In this document: positions 19,701-32,970 of the stretch, piece by piece
Numbering within the stretch: position 1 is the first letter of the stretch
Layout: every line of letters begins with the position of its first letter
NCBI GenBank assembly: GCA_009602725.1
Contig: WELB01000051.1
Coordinates: 493,419 to 552,519 of the forward strand
DNA: 59,101 bases
Origin: Spirogloea muscicola
Taxonomy: Eukaryota; Streptophyta; Zygnematophyceae; Spirogloeales; Spirogloeaceae
Direction of reading: 5' to 3'
Translations under genes and position numbers: made by a program
The notes under the pieces: generated by a model
What the model was told of the DNA's origin: nothing
The model's input: the letters and a program-made list of their open reading frames with translations, nothing else
The model's database searches: none

Positions 19701-22700
19701 CTGCACATAATTCGTACATAAAAGGGTGCATGCAGAGTTGTTTGATATCTGTATTCAAGCAATAGTTGACATCAAGTTGCAACGTGCACTAGCATCTTAG
19801 AGACTTCTACACATATGCCTTGCAATGTACTGGCAACACACGCAACATCATCCTGTACTGTAGGTCCATGCTGTAACACAAACAACTTGTACTGATTGAG
19901 CAGGACTAGTCAATCTACACAGCTTGGCACCTGGTTCACACGAGTCTGCCAGCGATGAGCTTCCGCCTTGTACGTCTCAATCTCTTTTCCTGAGGCTTCT
20001 AGCTCAACTTGCTTCTCTCTCACTTTCGCATGGAGTGGAGCCTGCTCATCCTGCAGCTTCCGCAGCTTTTCCCTCCATGTCTGCCAAGCCATCACGTGTC
20101 ATGCACTTTCATGTTGCATTTCTATCTTAAGGTTATCAGATACAATTTCGATGGACTTCAGACCAAGCTCTCAGCCAAGCAATGCTTACTAATACATATG
20201 ATTCGCGAGCACATCATGTATGTAAAGACAGCATGCAGAAATCTGCAGAAGCCTTACTCGACTGTCCTCGAAGCTGCGTCTGTTTTCCTCACGCAGCATG
20301 GCATTGCTTTCTCGTAGAAGGTTCACTTGCTCCGCCTTCGACATACAGTAAGGAAATTTCAGTTCGCAGGAGACCACGCTAGATTGGTGTCCATGACCTT
20401 CTCAAGCAACAACATAAGGCTCTTAGTGGCGATGACAAAGAATGGAAGCAAAGTGACTTGCTGATTGAGCATGTAATCAAGAATGAGATACAAGTACCTC
20501 ATAGTGGCCTCAGATTGCTACTCTGGTCTTGGCAATTGGTGAGTCCCTACCAGAGTACTGATCTTTGTAGATGCAGCTGGGCTTCTTGAAGGTCATCCAA
20601 GCAGGCATAAAGAAAAGACACCTGGCTTTTGAGGTTCTGGAATTCATCGGCTGTGTGGAGAGAGCCTCGCAGCTTTTCTTGCTCCGCGCGCAGCTGTGCT
20701 TGAGCCTCCTCTGCCGCGTGCTCAGCCGCATCCAGCTGCTCAACGTGACCAAGATCAGTGCTGATGAGTGTACCTCATACATAGCAGGAGAATCAGAGGA
20801 ATGATAAACCGCCAAGTACCAGGTTATGACCATGGATCCTCTAGCCTTGACCCGTGCGACTTTCAGAGAAAGTGGTAAAGAGTCCAGCTGAGAACGATTT
20901 GTTATCTTTGCAGCCATAACCTGTTATGCACCTGCTTCAGAAGACGCCCTCGTTCCTGCTTCAGCAAGGCGAGTTCAGCTTCCACCTGCACAATACAACA
21001 AGCCATAAAGGGAAACCATTCAATATCAGTACATTACGTTGTGCCTGTAGTACTTCACCAACTAAACGACAAACAAGGTGAAGGCTTCAGCACCATGCTC
21101 TGCTTGTATCAAGATACAGAGCGTCCACGGTCCGCATTGACCCTCTTTCGATACATTTGCTTGTCAATCCAAGTGCTTCTCAGCAACCAGATAATAAGAT
21201 TACATCCATATACCATCTACAACAATAGAAATCCAGAACAGTATCCAACAAATGAGTAGAACTGCTGTGGCATGAGATCATTCCAGCAAAATACACAGAA
21301 GCTATCAACAACTGCTACATCTCGGCACTCATCTTGGGTCGTACCGTCTCCTTGGATCTTCGAAGATACCGGATGACTTCCTGCATGTCCGTGTCCCCTC
21401 TTTCCCTGTCAACTGTACCACCGACCTCTGCAGAGCTAACTTGCAGCGCTCCCAAGCGATCAAGTAGCACCTTATTCTGTCAGAGCAGTGTCAAGACAAG
21501 GGGTATCAGAAGGTATCATGACAGCTACACCACATTGATTCAGAATGTTGAAATCACAATGATGGGGGTGACTGTCTCCGTAAGGAGGAGTTGTTGACTT
21601 GTTTAGGACCAAGATATGATCCCCTCTGCAAATATGAGTATATATATATCAATACCTGCTTCTCCAGCTCGTCCACTTTCTTCCTGAGTTCAGCCAATTC
21701 TTGCCCAGAGATATCAGCAGCAGCCTCATTAGCGACCTTGGCCGCATCCTGCGCAGGAGATGCTGTCAGTACTGCTGTTGACTACAGTGCTGCATGTCCT
21801 GCTTTGTTTGCCAGTAAACAGACTGTCAAAATCTAGGAATTTGCGCGCTCAGTCGACAGACTACTAGGCACAACATGAAAGTTTTGTGCTCAAGGAGCTG
21901 AATCTGAAGTCGTTTGGAAAGGCAATCACAAGTTCAGCTTCTGCTGTCTCTGCTCGCCCACGGACTGCTGCCAACTCCTGCCGTGCTGCTAAGAGTTGCT
22001 CTGACACGGTGGTCAACTCGCGAATCGTGTCACCTTGCCGCAGCACCTGGATTTGAGCATTGGGTTGAGGTAACCAAGTACTGCTCTTCAGAGAAGGCTA
22101 AGTGAAGGGCTTTGATACATTTCACTATGTCACACATGCAATTTCATGTAGCTCAGAAAACTCTTTCTGATAAAGACTGACTATCAAGAAAGTCCGATGA
22201 ACATGTTTACAATCATGTGACATGGCACCCAGGTGAGCCCCAACCTGTTGCTCATAGTTGTTCTGCGCCTCTCTCCAGCGCTGATGATGGTGTTCCACAT
22301 CCTTCTTCATGGTTTCCAATTGAGTCCTAGTTTCGTCAAGCTCTTTTCTGGTAACAATATCAACATCAAGTGTTCAGCACTTGCAATCCTTGCATTATAA
22401 ATCTAGCAAGTCAATTGATGACCACTTCAACGAACAGGCACTTGCTGCAATTTTATGCAAGTAAGAATGGTTATTTCCGCCATAGTATGCATGCCCTTCA
22501 TCTCTACTCCTTACAAGGCACGCACTACAATTATATATTTGTGAGATCAGTGACTTGCAGTTCACAAGAATCCTCCTGGTGCACAAATTGCAGGCCTCAT
22601 GACCTTTCATACTTACATAGTGCTCTCAAGGGTGCTCCTTACTTCACTCTGTTGTGCCTCAGCTCGCATCAAAGCCGCTTTTTCTTCTTCCTTCCTGGTA

Positions 22701-25700
22701 GCCTTGGCTTGACTATGGCTAGTCAAGTCGGCCTCCAGCTCGTCTATGTGACCTCGAAGTGCCACAAGCTCAGCTTCTGAATTCTCCTTGAATTGATTGG
22801 CCTGCAACAGCCCAACTATGCAGCTTACACCCTTGGACCTCAACTCTGGGATCCATGCAAAGAGCTCTTTGTGCACATTGCGAATTGGCAGAAGTGCACA
22901 ATAGCAACACGAATGCAAATAGCAGTATGCCTCCTAAGCATCGGCATTGTCCACATCTTCGTCATTAACGTGAATCAGTACGGATCAATGCACACCGCAG
23001 ATCAGTCTGCAATTGTACCTCCTGCTTGAATTGCTCGTGGGCTTTGGACATGCTATTGAGAGCTTCCTCGTTGGCTACTGAAATACGTTTGTACTGCAAT
23101 CACAAGCGATGTGAACGATCAGGAACCCTTCCAGTCTACTAGGAGTCAAGGCTCACACTTGGCAGGTACAGCAAAGTTACTCTAAGAGCGACTCACATCC
23201 TTGCACTATATTTTGTACTAGAGCATTTTGTATCATTTAGCTTGCAATGCCTGAACAAAAGGGGCTTCTAGCATGGCATATTACATGACCATGAAAGGCT
23301 TGTTTTTTGTGCTACAGATCACAAGCTCTGACCTGATCAAGGTGACTCTTCGTGGCCTCAAGATCCTCTTTGGCTCGTTCCAGCTCATCTCTGGCTTGCA
23401 GAGCTGCTCCGACCAGCTGTAACAACCAGGCATGCCAGCACATCAATCTCCTTAGCCAATGGCAGGCAGCTCGGCCTCCACACCATGTCTCATGTGCACC
23501 TCTGACACTTCTTGTGCAAGCAAGCTCTACATCTTGATGTAACAAGTTTGCTGTGGTAGCCATCAGAGCTGCCACTTGCCTCTGCCTCCCGCTCAGGCAA
23601 ACGCCCAACACTTGGACTATCACCCGGGCCCTTGTCCCCCTTGAGGACCAGTGTGAGCTGGCAAACAGGTGGGATCGAAGAAAAAAGTAAGGGAATCTGA
23701 GAAGCTGACTATCAGAGCCACATTGATGAGAGCCTTCACAGTATAACTACAAGATGCCAAGATTTGCAACCCATATCCCGACTGCTGTGTCTATGCAAAC
23801 CTTCTCGTCTGCTTTCTGTAAGTTCGTCTCAAGTTGCTCAACCTTTGCCTGTAGCCAACCCATTCAAAAGCAATACGGTCATCAATCTCCAGATTGAAGG
23901 CTAGCTGACTTTGTACGAGTATAATAATCCGGTCCCCATAGGCCCAGTCTCATCATTGTAAGTCATGCCAAAATCTGCCTGAAGATGCACATAGACCTGT
24001 CAACCCAAACGACAGGTCTATCCTTGCTCTAAGTAAGCGAAGCTCGCTTAAGTCGAGCCAAACGACATCGTAAGCATAGATGTCAAAAATGATATGGTAA
24101 GTGACCTGCAGAATTTGTGACTTCGTTTCTGCAGCATTTGCAGCATTTCTGGCTTCTTCGACCTCTTTCAGAGCACCTTCCACTCTCAGCGAGGACTCCC
24201 TGACAGCTGCGTCCCTGGCTGCTAAGATGTCCCGCGTATGGCTCCTCTCCTGCTCTAATTCCCGCTTGCTATCTGCCCACTCTCTCTGCACCACCAAGCA
24301 GGTTTCACAGACCAGGATGGCCACCTCCATCAGCAACTAATTGCAAGATCTGCAGATAGAAGAAACTAGTGCTGCGGTGTCTGATCTGAGTGACCAACTG
24401 GAAAGACATGGTAGTGGTGCTCCAAGCTGACACGTAATTCATTGCCTCCTTTCTGCAATGCTGGTTGGGAACGCACCTGAAGCCTCCGAAGCTCATCCTC
24501 TGCCTTCGCCTTCTCGGCTCTCCTTGTAGCCTGTTGTGATGGACAGCCAAATGAGCAGAACTGTCACGAGCTGTGCATCTCAGGTCCAGCTCTGGCTGGA
24601 AATATAGTCTCACTTGCAAGGGCACAGCGATTGATCCGGCAGGGGATGTGAAGCATTTCTCATGATTATGCCTGTGACATATAACCCCATATCTTACAGC
24701 GTACAGACCTGCTCCTATGAGCACTCTCATTAAGCAAACTAGCAGGCAACCCTTTAGCAGGCAACCCTTATTTTACATACGCTTTGACAGTCCTGGTTGT
24801 CTTCTGCCTTCTACATGTATTCGAGCACTGGGTTGCTCAGGACTGACCTCCTTAGCATCATCAGCCTCTAGCTTGCTGTCCAGCATTGCCTGTAAGTTGA
24901 TTGGAAAGGTGTAACGGTCAAAGTCCACAGAGCCTCAAAACTCTCGAGACCACAAGCAAGAAGGCATGTGACTAAGTACAATCATGGAGAATTTCGCGTA
25001 CGATTCTAAGGCGCATGAGAAGGATGTCGAACAGCTGTGCAATCAGAGTTGGTCGCTGCATTTGGTCAAAACAGCAATGCATGCTATTTCACCTGCAGGT
25101 GGTGCACTTTCTGCGACAACGATGAGACCTCCTCTGACGCTCTTCGCTCCACACTAGCAAGGAGGTCCTTCTCTTTCTCAAGTACAGACACCTTCACCAG
25201 TGTGACAACTTTCACATGTCAAATGAGGTTCCAATGAGGGACCTAACACGTATCGCTTTCAAATATCAACCAGATTCTCTGATTGCTGTGGCTACTGCTG
25301 TGCAGAACATCATGTCTTGTCATTTGATACTCTTGTTAAGTCTCGAAGTCCAATAGCGAGGCGGAAGCAGCGAGATTACCTCAATGGACAGACGACGACT
25401 GGCTTCTTCTGCAGCTTGCACAGCTTCTGCACTGTCTCTTATCCGTTTCTGGTAATCTGTTATTGTTTGAGCAAACCCCATGTTGCGGCGCAGCACACCT
25501 TCCATCTCCAGCCTCTGCATGTGAAGTACGGCCATCATACTTCAGTCCACGTTGCTCTGTGACCTGCTCCTCTCACAGCTAGCACACACTTTGCAAATCA
25601 TCCTCACAATATTGTCGCATAATCCCAAGTCAGAAATTTGCCACTGGCAGCTGAGGGTGTTAACCTGCTCATCCAAAGACCTCAACATGGCTTCATGTTG

Positions 25701-28700
25701 CTCTCTGGCATACTTTGCTTCACCATCTGAGCGAGCTCTCTCCATGCGAGCTGAACTCGCCTCCTCTCTGCATATTTTGAAACATGGGTGTGGGTCTTGC
25801 GTGCACTTTAGAACATTCAGATACTCAGTGTGCAGGATACTCATGAAGCAGTTCACATAGTACAGAAGAACGTTCAAAAGGACTGGTGACCTGGCCTTGT
25901 CAACTTCTCTCTGTAGATCTTTCAGGTGCTGGCTTGTGTCCTCCCTCATGGACTTAAGCTCCTCCTGCAGCAATGCCATTTGTAAAGGCCTGCTTGAGCC
26001 ATGGAGCATTCTTCATCCTTCCATAGCTCCTCGCAAGCATGAGCTAGTGATGTATTTGCAGATAGAGACATATACACACTATGTGCTTGAACAATATCAC
26101 TAAATAAGATATAAAGTCGAACCTGTGCCTTCTCAAACAACTCCTTGAAATTAGGAGATTCTTCACTCCTTGCCTCTGTTCAAAAACATTTCACTGCAAA
26201 AGTAAACGCATAGCAAATGCATCTGCTATCTGCTGACACACCCTATGAGCATATCATCCTGGTCCAAAGAGATAAGATCTGCTCAAGAAGGCTTCACACA
26301 GACCTTGCAAGGTTGAAGTGTATTGAACTCTTTGCAGAGTGCCAATCGAGGTGCGAGCCTGTAGCTCCTCCTGATATAATCGCTTGAACATTGATGCCTG
26401 ACTACAAAACACCTTGATCAGCATTGTGCACCCAAGAAGCAGCAGCTTCAAGGCTCAGAACAGGAATCGACAAACTTCAGATTTAAAGCACAAATACTAC
26501 AAAAACTCCCAACAATATAAAAATCCTTCGAATCCAGGAACCTGGACAATGATTGCAAATATGTGCATAAGTATTCTGTGTCTCTGTGTAGCTAATGCAC
26601 TTAGGCCTGTGTCATAAGCGTCAACCCTGCAGATTGCACTCTATGGAAGTCACCTGCCCCTGGACAGCATTGACGATGCGGCTTTGCTCCCGAAACTGCT
26701 CCAGAAGTTGCTCAATCCTGGCCATGTTCTCCTCGCTTCGCTTTTCTAACTCTTCTGCATATTTCTCCTGCATTTGCAAACAGTCTGCTCAGTTGCTATG
26801 CTAAATCAATGGATGAACTTGTGCCATACTATGTCTTGCTGAGACTTCTGCAAGCACTTCTCTGGCCTTGCCAGTGTTGTCAAGAACATAAAACCATACC
26901 CCAATAAAGCACATGGATATCAGGCCAAATCAGCATCATGGTGTTATATGTGCACATCATTTCTCAGCTGAAGTGCATCCACGCAGTTTGCGCTTTCACC
27001 TTCAGCTCAACCTCCTTCTCTTCAATTTCGCGAGCAAGTGTCCTGGCCAGTGTCCGCAATTGCGTGTTGTGCTCAACGAGGCTGTGTATGTCTTTCACAT
27101 TGACCTGGCACACGAAGAATATGTCACAGACTCTTGTATAATGGGATAGTTTAGGCCAAAGTAAATGCAGACGCAAAATAAATATAACTTTGACTGGGAG
27201 ATTAACACATGGAGCTCCTTAATGACAACATCCAACAAGTAGGACAAGTACTGATAAAAGACATCCCCTGCGAGAAGGGTCTTGATGTGAAGGCTTCTAT
27301 AGTAGCAGATGTCATAGGCATCTTCTTAGGCAAGCCAGTCCAGCAGTTATACAAGATTCTGTCTTAGCAAGTCCTATATTCAATGAACCTCAGTTGGTGA
27401 GTACCACTGCTACAGCAATCCAAAATTGTTAACCAAGATGTACTGCAAGAAAGTCCACTTGATGTCCAGATCCTCACCAGCCGCTCAGTGATGATTGCAT
27501 CAGATCCAGATTCATCATTGTGTGGAGGAGTGGAGGGTGCCTCTGCTCCCTCAGTATCTAGGAGTCTTCCATCTTTGTCAGTTCCCTCCTTCAGTAAGAC
27601 GGTCACCTAGTACAGGAAAGCAAGGCCTTACATCAGTTCCATGCTTTCATGCTTGATATAGTGCCTCAAGGTAGCTGCTCCTCTCCAAATTTCCTCACCA
27701 CTTGCTTCAGTAACAAGACCCCAGTGCCCTTCTGCCAGGAACCGCTATGCTTCTTATACAAGATAGCCCATTCGCTAACCTCAACTAGAAGCTGGACAGC
27801 TTAAATTCAAACACCAGACCTTTTGGATAGCGTGCTTGATACAGGCACCTGCATGCACTCTCAGTCCTCCCTTCGCTGTTCTGTTATGCATGCTACTCTG
27901 CAAACTGTCTCCTGTAACGAACTGTTTTTCTTTGCCGTGACAGACATGCACCTGGTTCTGAAGATCTGCAACCTCCTTCTCGAGGCTCTTGATGTCCCTA
28001 TCCTTCTTGCGGAGATCAGCCTGCCACGTCGCAATGCAGTTGGCTTATCAGTGACTTGGGCACACATGGCATTGATTGGTGCACACACAGCAGTTAGCAA
28101 ATACAACGATGTTACGACAAAAAAATAAGCTTGGAGCAGGGAGAAAATACGTACCATGCAGTCCCTGATTCTAGTGCGCATTGAGAGCCTTTCCTCTGCT
28201 GCCTCCTTAAGCTTGCCCTCAATAACGCTGTAGGCAACAAGGACTTGAGCGTGCTCGTCTGCAAAGGCACGTGTCTCTGTAATGAGGTCCCATTTTCTTA
28301 GTGAATTATCAGAGCCCAAATGGCTAAGTAGCAAATGCTAAAAAGCACTAAAAGGAGAAGCACTCATCTCTGCTCCTGAATACATAATAAAGGGTGTCGA
28401 GCTTTTCTTAACTAAGACATACCACGCTCTTGCGTCAGAAACTCAGCCCTCTTCTCAATCTCTATCCGCACTCTCTCCAGGATCACCTCCGCATGCTGCC
28501 TAGCCTGCCTCTCATGTCTCCATGCATCGGCTGCCTCCTGGTACTTCTCGTACATGGTTGACAACTGTGACAGATCAATTGTTATGTAAGCATTCTGCAT
28601 GGAATTGTGACTGATGCGACATGAATGTTGATAAAATTCCCAACTAAGTGAAGAGAAGAACGGAAACAGCCCACAAAAAGCTCTGAAGAACACAACTCAT

Positions 28701-31700
28701 AAGCTATTGAGTTGCAACGTATTTTAATGTGAAGATAACTCTTCTATGCATCGATGCATTGCTGAGATGCATTGTAATTGTACCGGGCGGCAATCCTTAC
28801 CGACCACCCATCTCGTAGCAGGGAGGCAGCCAGAGCCGTGCCCGATACATATTGAGGAAGCTGTGGAGGAACGTTTGTGGAGCCGTGAAGGACAACTGCC
28901 AGCTGCATATCACTGGGAAGTAGCACCTAAATCATCGTGAATGTTTCATCATAACACAGACTCAATCCCAGCTGTTATTTTCCATGAACCGAAGTGCTTG
29001 TCTGTATCTCGTGCAGCAGGAAAGAACATGTCATTACCCGACGGCTACTTACCTACTCGCTAGATGCAGTCAAGATTGTCATCAAAGGTAGACTTACAGC
29101 GGCTCAACAAAACGTTCTCGAGTATCCCTGTGGCCGGCCAAAGCAAGCTGCATATTGCCTTCATCCACGACCTGTGCCTTTGCAAGTGCCTCCTTGGCAC
29201 CTGCAAGCTCCTCCTCCAGTTGCTGTCTTGCTGATTCCCACCCCTGCATGACAGAAGAGCTGTCATCCACTACTGAAATCTAGCCAGCTGTGCGCCTTCT
29301 GCTTGTGAACATGCTAGTGATGTGCTACAGCATCAAACAAGCTTCAAGATATCCTTGAAGCTTTCCCACCTTGCACCTGACTTGCATACTTGCTCAGGTT
29401 GCCTTCAATGCTCAATTTCTAGTATTATAGATCCTGACAGAGCTGGACTGCTGTCTACAATGAGCTGAACCACAAAGCGCATAGCATGGTGACATCAACC
29501 ATCAGTAACACCTGCACCAACGTTTGCAACTTCCATTTGTTACATATTGGTTGATGGCAACAGACTATGTTTGCCTTTTGCAGGGCTTCATTTCGTTCCT
29601 TCTCTGATTGAAGTTGTTGCGGAAGCTCCTCGAGCTGTTTGATATGAACCTGGCGAAGAGAAGGAGAATCATGACATCAGCCACCAGATGATTCTTGCAA
29701 GCTGGTAGGAACAATATATGCAATGCTAGTGTGCACAGCTGACCTCCATGGCTTTAACAACTCCTTCCAGCTCGGTTGCTTTGTTGTTGGCGTCCTCTGC
29801 ACTAGCTTTGTACAAGTCTGCCAGCTTCTTAGCCTGTAAACAATTGACATCCACAAGAAGTAGCAGTCAAGGATCTGTGGACAGACAGACTGTCTGCACC
29901 ACTTCATACTAACTCTGAAACATACCACCAGGCTATGAAGGTGGCCTTGCAGGAGGTGACTTTAGCTCGTCTAAAGTAAGTCAGAGATGCAGGGTCTAGC
30001 ATTGGTCTCATGAGATTCTTCTTCCGGGTATGTTCCCAACGCATATATAAATGTAGAAGCATATGGATTTACCAAAACAATCTCGGCGGAGTATTGACCC
30101 TCCTGAGAACTTGCTTCCTCATTGGCAAATTTCAGCTCCTGAACAGGACATGCTTCCATCAAGAGAAAGGCAACTCAAGAACCTCTAATCTGAACAAAGT
30201 GGCTTGTGGTATTTAGCAGGTATGTTCTGTAGCATGGTCGCACTGAGCTCTGCAGTGTTAAGGGTGATCACAGGGTCTCATGAATTATTCTGCATTTGAA
30301 GTTCACCGAAGGCTGACTGACCTGCCGCAGCTGCCCAAGAAGTCCTTCCAAATCATGGATTCGCTCTTTAGCTCGTACATTGGCAGCTGTCAGCTCCTTC
30401 ACCTGGCTCTCTGCCTGGAGAGCGATTTAAGCAAATGATCACTACAGCTGCATGCCATTCCACAACACGTCCAACAACATGAAGCATTTGACGTACACGC
30501 CGAGACAATGGCTTGCTACAGAAGTAAGTACTGCCCTCAAGGTCATTCTCAAGAGGGACTAACCACTCAGTCTGTTGCCCCTTGGCTTCACAATACTAAA
30601 CTGAGAGTAAGTTGCCCATGTCTCATTTACCTCGGCCAGCTTAGATTGCAACCCAGCCTCGACATCAGCTGCCTTTCTCCGATCCCTGAGCAAAGCCTCT
30701 GATTTTGAGCTAAGCTCATCGTTCAGCCAGGCGTTGTGCTGCTTCAAAAGGTCCACCTCCTGCACAGAGTAGGTAATTGCAATCAGCTGCTTAACTGTGA
30801 ACCATTCGCAATACATATCTGGTGTATAGCATGTATAATCAGGAAGACTCCGCAAAGTATGACCAGGGATTTTGTAAATAAAGGCCACTGCATGGCATAG
30901 GCAACGAAGCTGCCTGATTGAGATACACAGTAAGAAAAGTTGGAGCACTCAGTGAAAACTAGCCCTATAAGTTCCAAGGATGACCTGTCAGACTAGCCAG
31001 AAGGCAATGATGAGCACCTGCTGGAAGCGAGTCAAGGTCGTCTTTGCACGCAAGAGCTCGGCCTGTTCCTCAAGGTGACTACCCTGCTGGCTAGCTTGCT
31101 GTTCGGTCAAGGCAACCTGCGCAGGTCAATGGCCATGCAAACCTTCCTGTAAGCTCCAAGATGTCCAGAACTATTGCTGATACAATGTGCAGCTAAATGC
31201 TTGCTCGGACTCGCAAAGAGTCCGTCACAGCTTTTCATGATTTCAATCAAGACACGTGCACTGAGATGCTCCAGCCGGGGGCTCACGATTTTGTCCAGGT
31301 AAGACTTGATGGAAGCATTCCTTTCCTCTAGCTCCTGGTCCTTCTGACCGTTGAGGTCAAGAAGCTCCTTGCGAGCCCGCCGAAGCTCGTTCAGCTGCAC
31401 CCCAGCCCGCTGTAGCTCCCCATCCTTCTTCATCTGCGGCAATGCATCCTAGCCCCATGGTTACAACTACTGCTCCTCGACGCAGACCGACTCGTGGTTC
31501 CTACCCAACCTTTTGCACGACTGCAGAGGCTGTAAGGAGCATCAACTTGGACCAGTCACGTTTTCATACATAACTTGCACAGCTGCAGAACTTGATCCTA
31601 CAGCCGTTTGGTACTGGTGTGACTGGAGCCTTCTGCTAAGCAGGGTGCATTCTCTCTCTGCTGCTCTGCATGAAGACACCCGATGAGGGGGGTTGCGAGG

Positions 31701-32351
31701 TGCTCACAGCCTCCAGCTCAAGGAGGTGGGCAGCGGCCCGAGCCTCTGCCAGCTCGGTGCTACGCGTCTCCAGGGCCACTGCCAGCTGGGCCTTCTCCTG
31801 CTCCAGCTGCGCGTTCTCACTGTTTACCGCCATGTACTTTTGCTCGATAAGGGAGCACGTCTGGGAAGGGGGACAGGACACAGAGCGCGTCAATGTAGAG
31901 GGGTCGGCTATAGCAAACGATGTGATCGGGTGACAAGTCAGCCAGCACCTCACTCAGACCCAGTTCTGACGCACTCGTACTTCCGTATCAGCGGCTTCTA
32001 TCGTTGCACATGCCCATTGCTTGGCCCTTTGTCTACCAGAGTATGGCCCGGCCCGCCATCCAGCTCGCAGCTTGTCACTTGCGCCTCTCGAAGAGTCTTC
32101 CAGCATGGCAAGAGCGAGCAAGCGACTACATAGCATCATGTGGTCTCTGTATGATGATGCAGAGGTCAGGGACGAGGGAGGCGACGTGATACCTGCTCAG
32201 CATCGATCTTGGCAGCGTCCGCCCTCGCGCGCGTGCTCTCCAGCTGGAGCACCACGGCGCGCGCGAACTCGTCGGCGCGCATGGCGACAGCGGCCACATC
32301 CCCGGCCTCCGCCGCTGCCGCCAGCTCGTCGTCGGGCATGAAGGTCGGCAT
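15250..32351 (-). CDS. NUA: NUA/TPR nuclear basket protein (multi-exon)
   Basis: Homologue of plant NUCLEAR PORE ANCHOR (TPR/Mlp family), the long coiled-coil filament of the nuclear basket, involved in mRNA export and SUMO homeostasis. The start MPTFMPDDELAAAAEAGD and the following exons keep the Arabidopsis order: RADEFARA; TCSLIEQKYM; ASIKSYLDKI; HNAWLNDELSSKSEALLRDR; MYEKYQEAADAWRHE (28550); VTVLLKE (27600); FKRLYQEE (26380); RIRDSAEAVQAAEEASRRLS (25400); EVIRYLRRSKE (21370); NLLRESNAMLREENRRSFED (20300). Exons checked with consistent phase: 32193-32351, 31708-31860, 31287-31433, 31018-31116, 30631-30759, 30322-30414, 30073-30138, 29744-29833, 29575-29649, 17860-17928, 16850-17689, 15250-16704. 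About 30 more lie between but were not all bounded. Almost all residues are heptad coiled coil; the last two exons are disordered. The segment near 28795-28920 matches the family poorly. The 5' end is GC-rich. Confidence 0.92.
16850..17689 (-). CDS. NUA: NUA penultimate exon: Ala/Pro-rich and RG-rich linker
   Basis: Part of the NUA gene, 280 codons, phase 0 at both ends. It begins PDGNSKPLGELPAEVALAKA, where the coiled coil ends in plant homologues, then runs through Ala/Pro/Thr-rich sequence, an RG-rich patch (GRGRAVPAGRG, GGRAGGRGVA), a short predicted helix (DDLTERAAFMEAQLRQMLLS) and a Glu/Lys-rich end. Plant NUA has a comparable RG-rich patch at its extreme C-terminus, so the order of disordered blocks appears rearranged here. 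Confidence 0.8.
32193..32351 (-). CDS. NUA: NUA first coding exon
   Basis: ATG at 32351-32349, 53 codons ending at the donor AG|GTATCA. Opens MPTFMPDDEL, very close to MPLFMPDEEL of the Arabidopsis protein, which fixes the start. The frame continues open upstream, but the sequence there is GC-repeat translation. The unresolved base at 32506 and a LINE tail at 32508 lie about 155 bases upstream, so the promoter may be interrupted or misassembled. Confidence 0.9.
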
Positions 32352-32505
32352 GGCTGCTGGCGAGGTGCGCCGGCCCGAATCCGCTTCTACGGAGTCCGAG
32401 GAGCCTTCCCGCCTCCGTCCGGGCGCGCCGCGCCTCCCTCGACTCGCGCCGCCGCCGCCGCCGCCGCCGGCGCAGGCGGCGGCGGAGGCGGCTGTGCTTG
32501 GGTCT

Positions 32506-32506
32506 G
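32506..32506. other. Unresolved base (N), possible misjoin
   Basis: A single N separates the GC-rich 5' end of NUA from a LINE tail whose left boundary falls right beside it. Two sequence contexts meeting at an N is a typical sign of a merged or guessed junction. Confidence 0.6.
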
Positions 32507-32507
32507 N

Positions 32508-32815
32508 AGTGCCTTGCACCAGAAAGCTGGGCGAGCTCTAGTAGGTGGCAGAAGGGCTCCGTTCCTGGCATCTAGTATTCATGCATCGAGTAGTGACCTT
32601 AGCGCTTCCCCTGGCCCCCTTCTCGTACTCTGTTCATTCTTTTTCGGGCTGGTTGTTCCAGCCCCTATTCTCAATGGGCGAGCACTTTCTACCTTTATGT
32701 TTTGACCCGTGGTTATTGAGCGGGTCAATCTGCTGTAGGTTATGTAGATTTTTAGATGTGCTTGCCTTTGTACCTGGCCATTTGGCCTACATTTCTTTCT
32801 AATACACGATCTTTT
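32508..32815 (+). mobile_element. LINE class L 3' tail interrupted by a class T insertion
   Basis: Nearly identical to 6741-6950 over its full length (GTGCCTTGCACCAGAAAGCT ... CCTGGCCATTTGGCCTACAT ... TTTCTAATACACGATC), except for a 91-bp insertion at 32600-32690. The coding tail SSSDL is split by the insertion before YVLTRGY-stop. It is 5'-truncated and non-functional. It lies between the divergent NUA and PAXX-like genes. Confidence 0.85.
32600..32690 (+). mobile_element. 91-bp class T hairpin element, nested insertion with ACCT duplication
   Basis: Compared with the uninterrupted copy at 6743-6950, exactly 91 extra bases are present, flanked on both sides by ACCT (32596-32599 and 32691-32694). 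The insert begins TAGCGCTTCCCCTGGCCCCC, contains the hairpin GGGCTGGTTGTTCCAGCCC (7-bp stem, 5-base loop) and ends GGGCGAGCACTTTCT. This shows that the class T tail moves as a unit of about 91 bp, and defines its ends. Confidence 0.8.
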
Positions 32816-32970
32816 CCTACTCCCCCGAGGTTCTTGTGAACTATGTAACATCAACCCCCCCAGCCTTACCATTGCGTGAGTAGCTAAGTAAGAGCGTAGG
32901 TCAGGTCAGACCGGCGCGGTTGCGTTTTAAGCTTTAGGGTTCAGGCGATGGTGGCAGTCGGCCGGTGCTG

